NCBI GenBank assembly: GCA_016764835.1
Contig: JAESRD010000175.1
Span: 1 to 8,018, forward strand
Origin: Paracoccaceae bacterium
Lineage (GTDB): Bacteria; Pseudomonadota; Alphaproteobacteria; Rhodobacterales; Rhodobacteraceae
Direction: 5' to 3'
Length of the DNA stretch: 8,018 bases
The stretch's first letter is position 1; each line of letters starts with the position of its first letter. The translations under genes and the position numbers were made by a program. Shown here piece by piece: positions 1-6,537 of the stretch. The notes under the pieces were generated by a model. It worked only from the letters and a program-made list of their open reading frames with translations, was not told where the DNA came from and searched no databases.

Positions 1-501
1 CCTGCCAAAGGTGTCGGTAATGACCACGCCAATGCGGGCGCCAAACCGGGCTTGGAGCGCGTTGCGTAATGCGACGGCGCTGGCATCAGGGTCATCTGGC
101 AGCAATATCAGCGTGCCCTCAGCGCCAGTATTGCTCTCATCGACAGCCGCATTGGCCGAGGTAAACCCAAGGCGGTGCTGGCAGATCATCACGCCCTCAT
201 TCTGGTGCGGATGGCGGAAAGTTTTGACGACTTTGAGGCTTTCATCCAAGATCACCTGGACCTTGCGCGGGTCTTTGTTCAGCGCTTGGCTGATGCGCAG
301 GGCTTCAGCGCCGGGCGTCACACCGGCCAACCGTACGATCTTGCCTTCGGCTTTTGACACGACCTTATGCGCGCAAGACAGGATATCGCCGTCTTGCAGC
401 GCCAGTCCTGCCGCCTCCAAAGCGTCGCCAATCAGCGCGGCAAGATCATCGCCGGGGCTAATGTCAGGAATACCGGGAACCGGGGTGATCGTCAGGCCCA
501 T
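1..501 (-). CDS. cofE: Coenzyme F420-0:L-glutamate ligase CofE, 3' end outside the window
   Basis: CofE adds L-glutamate to F420-0 using GTP, the last step that makes F420-1 and longer glutamate tails in the cytoplasm. The frame is open from ATG at 501 to the window edge: 167 codons, so the C-terminal part is missing. Visible family signatures are the N-terminal PVPGIPDISPGDDLA, HKVVSKAEGKIV near residues 50-61, SANAAVDESNTG in the middle, LLPDDPDASA, and VVITDTFGR at the cut edge. The start is supported by GAGG six bases upstream and by overlap with the end of cofC (10 bases shared). It is the last visible gene of the cof operon. Whether it is a single-domain CofE or a two-domain FbiB-like protein with a C-terminal nitroreductase fold cannot be seen. 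Confidence 0.93.
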   Translation of the reverse strand, partial: MGLTITPVPGIPDISPGDDLAALIGDALEAAGLALQDGDILSCAHKVVSKAEGKIVRLAGVTPGAEALRISQALNKDPRKVQVILDESLKVVKTFRHPHQNEGVMICQHRLGFTSANAAVDESNTGAEGTLILLPDDPDASAVALRNALQARFGARIGVVITDTFGR

Positions 502-1106
502 AGCGCGCCTCGATTCTTAACAAAGGTGGCCAAATCGTCACTGGTGTCGATGTCATAGGCAATGCTGCTAAGCGGCATGATCATGCAGGGGATGTCGGCC
601 GCCGCCGCCTCGGCTTGGTGGGCTTTGCAGGAGCCGAGGCCATAGCAAAAGGCAACCGCATCGGGCGGGCTGGCGATAAGGCAGTTTGTACCGCCGTCAT
701 AAGACGGGCAAAGCAACAGCGACGGGGTGTTGCGCGGGACTTGCAAAAGGTGTGTGATATCGGCGGCGGCCGGGTCGGCGAGGTCAGCGGGCAGAGCGCA
801 GATTGCCGCGTAGCCGTGGCGCTTGGCCCAACCGGCGGCTTGGCTTATTGCGGCATTTAGCCCGCCATTGGTTTCTTGTTCCTCTAGGACTTTGGCACCA
901 TGTATTTTTGCCAGCTCCGCCACGTGGCTTGAGCCGGTTACCACCAGGACATCATAGGCCGGAAACTGGCCGCGCAACAGTTGCAATAATTGCCGATAAA
1001 GCAACATTGCCAAGCGCTTACGGCCCTCAACGGGCAGCGAAGCAGCCAGCCGGGTCTTCGCATCTGCCGGGTTTTTCATAGGGATGATGAACAAGAGGTC
1101 AGCCAC
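492..1106 (-). CDS. cofC: CofC, phospho-(lactate/enolpyruvate/glycerate) guanylyltransferase of F420 synthesis
   Basis: CofC uses GTP to activate a three-carbon phosphoacid (2-phospho-L-lactate, phosphoenolpyruvate or 3-phosphoglycerate, depending on the organism) for transfer to Fo by CofD. The 204-residue protein has the nucleotidyltransferase start IIPMKNPADAKTRLA (residues 7-21), VVTGSS, PADLAD at about 106-111, GGTN at about 138-141 and the C-terminal YDIDTSDDLA, all expected of CofC; the length is normal. The frame is open back to a TTG at 1121, but GTG at 1106 is preferred because GGAGG lies exactly six bases upstream and the family start aligns. It overlaps the end of cofD by 8 bases and the start of cofE by 10. 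The substrate cannot be decided by eye. Confidence 0.9.
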   Translation of the reverse strand: MADLLFIIPMKNPADAKTRLAASLPVEGRKRLAMLLYRQLLQLLRGQFPAYDVLVVTGSSHVAELAKIHGAKVLEEQETNGGLNAAISQAAGWAKRHGYAAICALPADLADPAAADITHLLQVPRNTPSLLLCPSYDGGTNCLIASPPDAVAFCYGLGSCKAHQAEAAAADIPCMIMPLSSIAYDIDTSDDLATFVKNRGALWA

Positions 1107-2039
1107 CAAAAACCTCCGCAAGAATTGCCATGGCCAGCGCTTGTTTTTGCGTTTGCTCAGGCATGATGATCGAGGATATTACGGGGTGCAGGCCCAGTGC
1201 TGCAATCGCCGCGGCGTGGCTGGCATCAACCGGATCTATGACCAAACTACCGGCCAAACCTTGGTAATGCGCGGCAATGCCGACAACATCTGCGCGCATG
1301 CCCAGAGCTTTCATCATCCGGTCGGCCGGGCCTTTGACAACCTTGCCGTCAATTAACGGGCTGACGGCGACTTTGGGAGCCTCTGCCGCGTTTAGGGCTG
1401 CACGAATGCCGGGGATATGGATGATCGGGTCGATTGAAACCAGCGGATTACTGGGGGCAATGACAATAAGGTCCGCCTCGGAAATGGCTGTCAAAGCGGC
1501 GGCAGTCGGGCGGGCCTGTTCAATGCCGGAAAATTTGAGCCCACGCACATCTGGCACACAACGTTCTTTGACAAAATATTCCTGAAATGACAGCCACCCG
1601 GTATCTGTTTGAACCATTGTTTGCACTATGTCATCGGTGGGCAAAATGATCTTGCAGGACAGGCCAAAAGCACGGGCAATGTCGGCGGCGATAACGCTGC
1701 GACTATGCCCCTGCGCCAAACGGTGACTGCGGTAAATATGCAGGCCAAGATCGCGGTCGCCGAGCGTCATCCATGTCGGTGCGCCCAGCTCGGCCAGCAC
1801 GCTCAGCGCCCGGTGGCTCTCGTCGCGCACACCCCAACCCTGTTGGCGGTCTATCCGACCTGAAAGGCTATAAGTCAGCGTATCAATATCGGGCGAAACC
1901 CAGAGCCCGTGAAAGCTGCATCATCCGCAATATTGCCGATCACGCTCAGCTCTACATTGGCCAGACCGGCAAAGCCCTCGGCCATTTTGGCACCGCCAAC
2001 ACCCCCGGCCAGCAACGTGATCTTATGCTGCTTGGCCAT
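1099..2039 (-). pseudogene. cofD: CofD, 2-phospho-L-lactate (or PEP/3PG) transferase, broken by a single-base frameshift
   Basis: CofD (FbiA) transfers the phosphoacid from the GMP-activated CofC product to Fo, giving F420-0 or its dehydro form. The gene begins with ATG at 2039, one base overlapping the cofH stop (TGATG) and preceded by GGGAG. The first frame gives MAKQHKITLLAGGVGGAKMA, with the family glycine-rich GGVGGAK at residues 12-18, and runs to GNIADDAAF (residue 43). It then shifts and stops at 1875-1877. The expected continuation, HGLWVSPDIDTLTYSLSG, appears in the -1 frame from 1911 and stays open to 1099, with LGDRDLGLHI, SFQEYFVKERC and IAPSNPLVSI. One missing C near 1911 restores a 313-residue protein of usual length. 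This may be a recent mutation, a sequencing error, or less likely translational frameshifting; otherwise the gene looks well preserved. Confidence 0.9.
1113..1117 (-). promoter_or_regulatory. Ribosome binding site that fixes the cofC start
   Basis: A full GGAGG on the minus strand lies inside the last codons of cofD, six bases before GTG at 1106. It argues for the GTG start over the upstream TTG at 1121, which has the site downstream of it, and over the later ATG at 1079. Confidence 0.7.
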
Positions 2040-3253
2040 CAGTCGCTCCCTGTTTTGAGGAAGCGCGGTAAGTCTTCTGACAGGAAGTCTATTGGGCTGA
2101 CGGCGTCGCGATCAACCAGCGGTTTCTGCGGCACAGGATCATGATTAGCAAATATTTCCAGTACTTTATAAGCTGTATTGCGCTGCACAGGCACGCGGCC
2201 TGCCGCCCGAATGATCTGCACCATTTCATGTGCAGTGACCTCCTGGCCATAGGTTGAACCCGCCGCCCTGGAGATGCTCTCATTCATCAGCGTGCCGCCA
2301 AAATCATTGACCCCTTGGCTGAGCAATTGTTGGGCGCGCGCGGGCCCAAGCTTGGTCCATGAAGTTTGGACATTATCCACCCAACCATGCAACATAATCC
2401 GCGACACGGCATGCATTTTGTCAACCTCAGCTCGGGTCGGGCCGGGGCGAACTTTGCCGGGGTTATCAAGGTAAAGCGGCGAGTCATAATGCACGAAACT
2501 CAGCGGCACCAGCTCGGTAAAGCCGCCGGTCTCTTTTTGAATATCGCGCAGCAAAGCGATATGCCCCGCCCAGTGTTTTGGCCCGTCAATATGACCATAC
2601 ATGATCGTCGCCGTGGTCGGCAGCCCGACTTTATGCGCGGTACGGATGATCTCGACCCATTTGGCGGCGCTGAGCTTATCTTTGGTCAGCTGTTTGCGGA
2701 TTTCTGTGTCTAAAATCTCTGCCGCCGTGCCGGGGAGCGAGCCAAGGCCGCAGGCTTGAAGATCAGCCAAAAAATCAAAATAAGACATGTTGCGCTTTGC
2801 CGCGCCATACCAGATTTCAAATGGTGAAAAGGCGTGAATATCCAGCTTGGGCAAAGTAGATTTGAGCGCCAGCACAATGTCGCGGTAGTAGGTGCCGGGC
2901 ATTTTGGGGTGAATGCCGCCTTGGATGCAAACCTCAGTTGCCCCGCGCTCCCATGCTTCGGTCGCGCGCGCGACGATGGTCTCTAAGCTCAGCCATTCTG
3001 CGCCTGCGTCTTCGCGCCGTTTGGCAAAGCCGCAAAACGTGCAGCCCATGTAACAGATGTTGGTGAAGTTGATATTGCGGTTGACGACAAAGCCAACTTG
3101 ATTGCCGCAGACCTCTTGGCGCAGCTGGTCGGCCAGCGTGATGATCTGCGTCAGATCTTGGCCCTGTGCGCCAAACAATACCGTGCCATCGGCCTCGCTG
3201 ACCTCATCGCCTGCCGCAAAAGCGGCCAGCACGGATTGCACAGATTTGGTCAT
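2039..3253 (-). CDS. cofH: CofH, radical SAM 5-amino-6-(D-ribitylamino)uracil-tyrosine hydroxyphenyl transferase
   Basis: CofH joins the hydroxybenzyl part of L-tyrosine to 5-amino-6-ribitylaminouracil, a riboflavin precursor, by radical S-adenosylmethionine chemistry. Its product is closed to the deazaflavin Fo by CofG. The protein has 404 residues. The 4Fe-4S ligands are in INFTNICYMGCTFCGFAKR, a CxxxCxxC motif with cysteines at 67, 71 and 74. Further family marks are VCIQGGIHP, HAFSPFEI, SLPGTAAEIL and GGTLMNESISRAAG. GGGAG lies seven bases before ATG at 3253, and that ATG overlaps the cofG stop in an ATGA arrangement (4 bases). The gene looks complete and undamaged. Separate CofG and CofH are present here rather than the fused FbiC of actinobacteria. 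Confidence 0.95.
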   Translation of the reverse strand: MTKSVQSVLAAFAAGDEVSEADGTVLFGAQGQDLTQIITLADQLRQEVCGNQVGFVVNRNINFTNICYMGCTFCGFAKRREDAGAEWLSLETIVARATEAWERGATEVCIQGGIHPKMPGTYYRDIVLALKSTLPKLDIHAFSPFEIWYGAAKRNMSYFDFLADLQACGLGSLPGTAAEILDTEIRKQLTKDKLSAAKWVEIIRTAHKVGLPTTATIMYGHIDGPKHWAGHIALLRDIQKETGGFTELVPLSFVHYDSPLYLDNPGKVRPGPTRAEVDKMHAVSRIMLHGWVDNVQTSWTKLGPARAQQLLSQGVNDFGGTLMNESISRAAGSTYGQEVTAHEMVQIIRAAGRVPVQRNTAYKVLEIFANHDPVPQKPLVDRDAVSPIDFLSEDLPRFLKTGSD

Positions 3254-4404
3254 TGTGCCGCTCCCAAATATTGGTCTTGCGCCAAGCCGTCACTGCGGGC
3301 CATCTGGCCGATCCGTGCCTCAAGCGAGGGGTCAAGAAACTGCGCGGGCCGCTGCAAAAAGCTAGGGTAGACCGTCAGTCGTTCTTGCAGTTGGCACCCG
3401 GCCTGCGCTGTGGCGCGGGCCAATTCGCCGATCTGCGGCCATTCATGTTGGGGGTTGATGAAATCAATCGTCACCGGCGAAATCCCGCCCCAATCGTTCA
3501 TGCCAGCGCTGAGATATTCAATATGCCGGGCGCTCAGATTTGGCGGCGCTTGCAGGCTGATCTCGGGTGCGAGCATCAACCGGGCGACGGCGAGCGTGCG
3601 CAACATATCCGTCAGGCTCGGCTCTGGATGGTGCTCCATGCCAATGCCCGGCTTGCGCTGAAAATTCTGGATGATGACCTCTTGGATATGTCCGTGGCGC
3701 AGATGCGAGGCGTTGATTGCGGCGAGGCTTTCGACCCGCTCGGCCCATGTCTCACCAATGCCAATCAACAACCCGGTGGTGAAGGGGACCTGACGCATAC
3801 CCGCCCGCTCTAGCGTGCGCAGCCGTTGCACCGGGGTTTTGTCGGGGCAGGCATGATGCGGCATGCCTTTGCGGGTCAACCGTTTGGATACGGTTTCAAG
3901 CATCATGCCCATTGAGGCGGCGACCGGGCGCAGCATCTCAATCTCGGCGTCGTTCAGCGTACCCGCATTCACATGCGGCAGCAGGGTGGTCTCATCCAGC
4001 ACCAGCTGGCACATATCGCGCAAATAGGCGTTGGTGCTGTCATAACCGAGCCGAGCGAGCGCCTCGCGGGCGGCGTCGTAGCGGGCCTCTGGCCGCTCAC
4101 CCAGTGAAAACAGCAGCTCTTTGCAGCCCTGTTTCTCGCCCTTGCGCGCGGTTGCCAGCACTTGTTCAGGGGTCATGAAATTGGCGTCTGGATGGTCAGG
4201 ATGTTTGACAAACGTGCAATAGGTGCAGGTGTCACGACACATATTTGTTAGCGGTACGAACACTTTACGCGAATAGGTGATGGTGTCACCCCAGTGCCGC
4301 CGCCGCCGGGCAACGGCGCTTTGCATAAGTGCTGTGAGCGCCTCGCCGCTGGCATGTTCATATGCCTGCGCGTCTTGCTCTGTCATGTCTATCTGGCTGC
4401 TCAT
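3250..4404 (-). CDS. cofG: CofG, radical SAM 7,8-didemethyl-8-hydroxy-5-deazariboflavin (Fo) synthase
   Basis: CofG performs the second radical SAM step, ring closure to the redox-active deazaflavin Fo. From ATG at 4404 the protein has 384 residues. The cluster ligands are in NMCRDTCTYCTFVKHP (CxxxCxxC, cysteines at about 56, 60 and 63). LLFSLGERPE, GLLIGIGET, QEVIIQNFQRKPG, QAPPNLS and NDWGGISPVT are typical of CofG. The start is uncertain: the frame is open back to TTG at 4422, ATG at 4404 fits family length, and ATG at 4386 is also possible. None has a clear Shine-Dalgarno sequence, unlike the other cof genes. As first gene of the operon it sits directly behind a 16-base palindrome. Confidence 0.94.
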   Translation of the reverse strand: MSSQIDMTEQDAQAYEHASGEALTALMQSAVARRRRHWGDTITYSRKVFVPLTNMCRDTCTYCTFVKHPDHPDANFMTPEQVLATARKGEKQGCKELLFSLGERPEARYDAAREALARLGYDSTNAYLRDMCQLVLDETTLLPHVNAGTLNDAEIEMLRPVAASMGMMLETVSKRLTRKGMPHHACPDKTPVQRLRTLERAGMRQVPFTTGLLIGIGETWAERVESLAAINASHLRHGHIQEVIIQNFQRKPGIGMEHHPEPSLTDMLRTLAVARLMLAPEISLQAPPNLSARHIEYLSAGMNDWGGISPVTIDFINPQHEWPQIGELARATAQAGCQLQERLTVYPSFLQRPAQFLDPSLEARIGQMARSDGLAQDQYLGAAQ

Positions 4405-4414
4405 ATGGCTAGTT

Positions 4415-4430
4415 TTGACCAAGTGGTCAA
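4415..4430. promoter_or_regulatory. Perfect 7-2-7 palindrome upstream of cofG, candidate operator
   Basis: TTGACCA-AG-TGGTCAA has two perfect seven-base arms and lies 11 bases upstream of the cofG ATG at 4404. On the minus strand it falls inside a weak possible promoter: TGGACA at 4439-4434, then 17 bases, then AAAACT at 4416-4411. A dimeric repressor bound there could control the cof operon. It is not an FNR box, because the TTGAC halves are six bases apart rather than four. The regulator is not identified, and the promoter hexamers are poor matches. Confidence 0.45.
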
Positions 4431-4451
4431 TTTTGTCCAGAGTTTCTGTAA

Positions 4452-4583
4452 ATCAATGAGCTGCTGCCTGCTATTGGCGCAGATTACCAGAATTTGCGGG
4501 CGATTTACAGGGCCGGGCATTATGAGCATTGTGGCCGGGACACTGCCAAGTCGGGCCGTTTGCTGGGAGAGGTAAAAGGCTGA
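4452..4583 (+). pseudogene. Unidentified short coding tail before the HMG-CoA lyase remnant
   Basis: After a TAA at 4449-4451 a frame stays open for 43 codons without an ATG, reading NELLPAIGADYQNLRAIYRA, then GHYEHCGRDTAKSGRLLGEVKG, then TGA at 4581-4583. It ends across the place where the HMG-CoA lyase should begin, as an upstream gene of the same operon would, so it may be the last piece of a deleted liu gene. I do not recognise the protein. It has no start codon of its own and the stretch is short, so chance openness is possible. Confidence 0.25.
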
Positions 4584-4896
4584 ACAAATTACCATATTTG
4601 AGATGATCCCGCGCGACGGGTTGCAAAGTGAAGCGGTGATGGGCTGCGGCTTGCGCAAAATTGAGGCGATAAGCCTTGTTGGCCCAAAATGGGTGCCGCA
4701 AATGGCTGATGCGGCGCAGGTTATGGCGGCAATTGCACGCCCCGAGGGCTGCCCCTATGCGCCGGATGCTAAGGGCAATGTGGCCACAGAAGCAGTGGTT
4801 GAAATGCTGCATGCCAAAGGGTTTGAGACCGGCATTGACCCTATAGAACTGGCCGCCGTCGCCCGGTTTGCCGCCCAGCTAAGGAGCCCACAATGA
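4576..4896 (+). pseudogene. liuE: 3-hydroxy-3-methylglutaryl-CoA lyase remnant with internal deletions
   Basis: HMG-CoA lyase cleaves HMG-CoA to acetyl-CoA and acetoacetate, the last step of leucine breakdown. The remnant starts like the family (ITIFEMIPRDGLQSEA), jumps to CGLRKIEAISLVGPKWVPQMADAAQVMAAI, then directly to GCPYAPDAKGNVATEAV and a normal C-terminus ending LRSPQ. About 18-20 residues are missing after LQSEA, and roughly 170-190 residues, most of the TIM barrel including the metal-binding His-x-His segment, are missing near 4740. The protein is about 106 residues against some 290-300 normally. Where the start codon is expected, after GGGAGAGG at 4565-4572, the codon is AAG (4576), so the start is probably lost; the first ATG is at 4603. 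Both deletions keep the frame. The stop overlaps the next gene (ATGA). Confidence 0.85.
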
Positions 4897-5646
4897 GCCG
4901 GTTTAAAACGTTTGATATGCGCCAAGATGACCGCAGTGTGGTCTATGTGACGCTCAATCTGCCGCAGATGTGCCATGCGTTGACGCAAGAGATGATCGCG
5001 GAGTTGGCTGACTTTGCGCAAACCATTGAGGCGGCCCAAACCCGCGCGGTTGTGCTGGACGGGCAAAGTGTTTTGCGCCGGAGGTGATCTTAACTGGATG
5101 AAAGCCCAGCTCAGCGCCAACCGCAGCCAGCGTATTGCTGAGGCGACCAAGCTGGCGATGATGCTCAATTCGCTCAATGAAATGCCAGTGCCGCTGATTG
5201 GCCGTTTGCATGGCGGTGCATTTGGCGGCGGCATCGGGCTGGCCTGTATCTGCGACGCGGCTATTGCCGAAACCGGCACAAAGTTTGGCCTGATCCCGGC
5301 GACCATTGGCCCTTATGTTGTCGCCCGTATGGGCGGGGGCGCGGCGGGCGTTCATGTCCTCACGCATGTTCGGGGCACAAGAGGCACAAGAGCTGGGCAT
5401 TGTCGCCAAGGTCGCGGCGGCAGGCGAGCTGGACGCGGCGGCCGAGGTCGAAATCATACCCTATCTTTCGGCCGCCCCGGTGCCGTGGCAGCGTCCAAGG
5501 CGTTGGCCCGCGCACTAGGCCCGAAGATTGACATGGCGGTGATTGCGGAAACCGTATCGCGGCTGGCTGACACTTGGGACGGCGAGGAGGCAGCGCATGG
5601 GATTGACGCATTCTTGAGCAAGAAGTCTCCCAGGTGGGCTCAATAA
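4893..5646 (+). pseudogene. liuC: 3-methylglutaconyl-CoA hydratase (enoyl-CoA hydratase family), multiply frameshifted
   Basis: The intact enzyme hydrates 3-methylglutaconyl-CoA to HMG-CoA, one step before HMG-CoA lyase. Pieces of a crotonase-fold protein appear in order across changing frames. VVYVTLNLPQMCHALTQEMI begins at ATG 4893. The frame changes near 5061, giving GKVFCAGGDLNWMK and RLHGGAFGGGIGLACICDAA, both oxyanion-hole loops, then TKFGLIPATIGPYVVARMG. It changes again near 5332-5345 to FMSSRMFGAQEAQELGIVAK, and once more at the C-run 5475-5478 to GAVAASKALARALG and the family end FLSKKSPRWAQ with TAA at 5644. The product name rests on similarity to LiuC-type hydratases and on the neighbouring lyase; a more general enoyl-CoA hydratase is possible. 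Total length of about 250 codons is normal, so this is decay by small insertions and deletions. Confidence 0.85.
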
Positions 5647-5678
5647 CGTGAAGCCCTATAATGTTAAGCGCTGTCGCG

Positions 5679-6377
5679 TTATGACGAATAATCGTCGATC
5701 AGCACTGTCGGTTTGGCGAACTTCTTAAGCTCTTCTTGGTCATGGATCGTGACTATATTGCGGGCAACGCTGACCCCATAAGGCTTGAGCGTCTTGATCG
5801 CTCGGCTCATGTTTTCAGGCGTCATATTGAGAAATGCCGCCAGTCGCCGTTTCTCAGTGCGCAAGGTAAACTTAGGGCCGCCGCCTGCCAGCGACTGTTG
5901 TCGCAGCAGGTAATTTGCCAGCCGTTCAACTGATGTGCGCAGCTTAAGATCCTTGGTGCCCTTGACCACCGAGCGGTAACATTGCGCCAGTTCCGTCACC
6001 ACAGCCCGCGCGAACATATGGTCTATGTCAAAGATTGCCTGCACATCGACATTGGGCAACATCAATATCCGGCTTTTTTCCATGGTCCGCGCAGACATCA
6101 AGTACGGCGCGCCGCGAATAGACGCGGCAAGGATAAACGTCGAGATCGGCCGCAAGGTTGCCATCGTTGTCTCGCGCTCGTTGCAGTTGGCAAACAGCTC
6201 AACTGAGCCGGTCAGCACAACATGTAAAAAATCGCTCGGATCACCCTCAATTATCAGATCAACCATTGGCGGAAAGTTTTGGATATAGGCGTTGCGCAGC
6301 AGCGAATCGAAGTTGGCTTCGTCCATTGACTGGAAGAGCGGCAGGGCGCGGACATCAGATGTATCTGTGTTTGGCAT
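5679..6377 (-). CDS. Crp/Fnr-family regulator, NarR/Dnr-like
   Basis: The 232-residue protein has an N-terminal cyclic-nucleotide-type beta-barrel sensor domain (IIEGDPSDFLHVVLTGSVELF), a dimerisation helix around IDHMFARAVVTELAQCYRSV, and a C-terminal winged helix-turn-helix, RLAAFLNMTPENMSRAIKTL. The recognition helix carries ExxSR at about 188-192, the pattern FNR uses to read TTGAt/c half-sites. Only two cysteines exist (about 65 and 133), so it lacks the FNR iron-sulfur cluster and is more like NarR, NNR or Dnr, which respond to nitrate, nitrite or nitric oxide. Divergence from narK supports a role in nitrate-dependent control. ATG at 6377 gives normal family length; the frame stays open upstream to 6551, with ATG at 6491 as an alternative. 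No clear Shine-Dalgarno sequence precedes 6377. Confidence 0.85.
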   Translation of the reverse strand: MPNTDTSDVRALPLFQSMDEANFDSLLRNAYIQNFPPMVDLIIEGDPSDFLHVVLTGSVELFANCNERETTMATLRPISTFILAASIRGAPYLMSARTMEKSRILMLPNVDVQAIFDIDHMFARAVVTELAQCYRSVVKGTKDLKLRTSVERLANYLLRQQSLAGGGPKFTLRTEKRRLAAFLNMTPENMSRAIKTLKPYGVSVARNIVTIHDQEELKKFAKPTVLIDDYSS

Positions 6378-6423
6378 GCTTGGTTCGCTTGTTAGCCTAG
6401 CTTGATACTTTTCACCTGATCGG

Positions 6424-6437
6424 TTGACATTTGTCAA
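6424..6437. promoter_or_regulatory. Perfect TTGAC-N4-GTCAA palindrome, Crp/Fnr-type operator
   Basis: TTGACATTTGTCAA has the 14-base layout of FNR-family sites. Its centre is 53 bases upstream of the regulator start at 6377, so it could mediate autoregulation. The neighbouring regulator has the ExxSR helix that would be expected to read it. Which family member binds it is inferred. Confidence 0.6.
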
Positions 6438-6489
6438 TCCAATTCTTGATTTTTGCCGTTTGCGTACTTGCGAAACCAATCGACCCGAC

Positions 6490-6503
6490 ATGACAAATGT
6501 CTC
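6490..6503. promoter_or_regulatory. Second, imperfect copy of the Crp/Fnr-type operator in inverse orientation
   Basis: TGACAAATGTC at 6491-6501 is the exact reverse complement of eleven bases of the 6424-6437 site. The outer bases differ, so one half-site is weaker (ATGAC-AAAT-GTCTC). The two sites are about 66 bases apart centre to centre, between two divergent genes. Confidence 0.4.
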
Positions 6504-6537
6504 TAAGTCATTTATTTCATTTAATAAAATAGGTTTT

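Noticed and set aside
11..520. 169-codon open frame on the plus strand
   Set aside because: It lies antisense to cofE, which shows clear family motifs; the antisense protein resembles nothing and is a codon-bias shadow.
1099..1830. A shorter, intact CofD of 243 residues starting at 1830
   Set aside because: It would lack the GGVGGAK nucleotide-binding start and the conserved GLWVSPDIDT segment; the first residue is a GTG internal to the family sequence, with the true start at 2039.
3253..3813. 186-codon open frame on the plus strand
   Set aside because: Antisense to cofG, whose radical SAM motifs are unambiguous.
4755..5457. Two long minus-strand frames (4755-5306 and 4954-5457)
   Set aside because: They cross the boundary of the liuE and liuC remnants and lie opposite recognisable family motifs; the sense-strand pieces explain the region.
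5014..5646. 210-codon frame as a complete, working hydratase
   Set aside because: Its N-terminus before the GKVFCAGGDL motif and the segment around 5345-5475 are out of frame with the family, so it is only part of a broken gene.
5643..5682. ATAACG ... CGTTAT inverted repeat between the convergent liuC remnant and the regulator as a terminator
   Set aside because: Six-base arms with a 28-base loop and no T-run; not a convincing intrinsic terminator.
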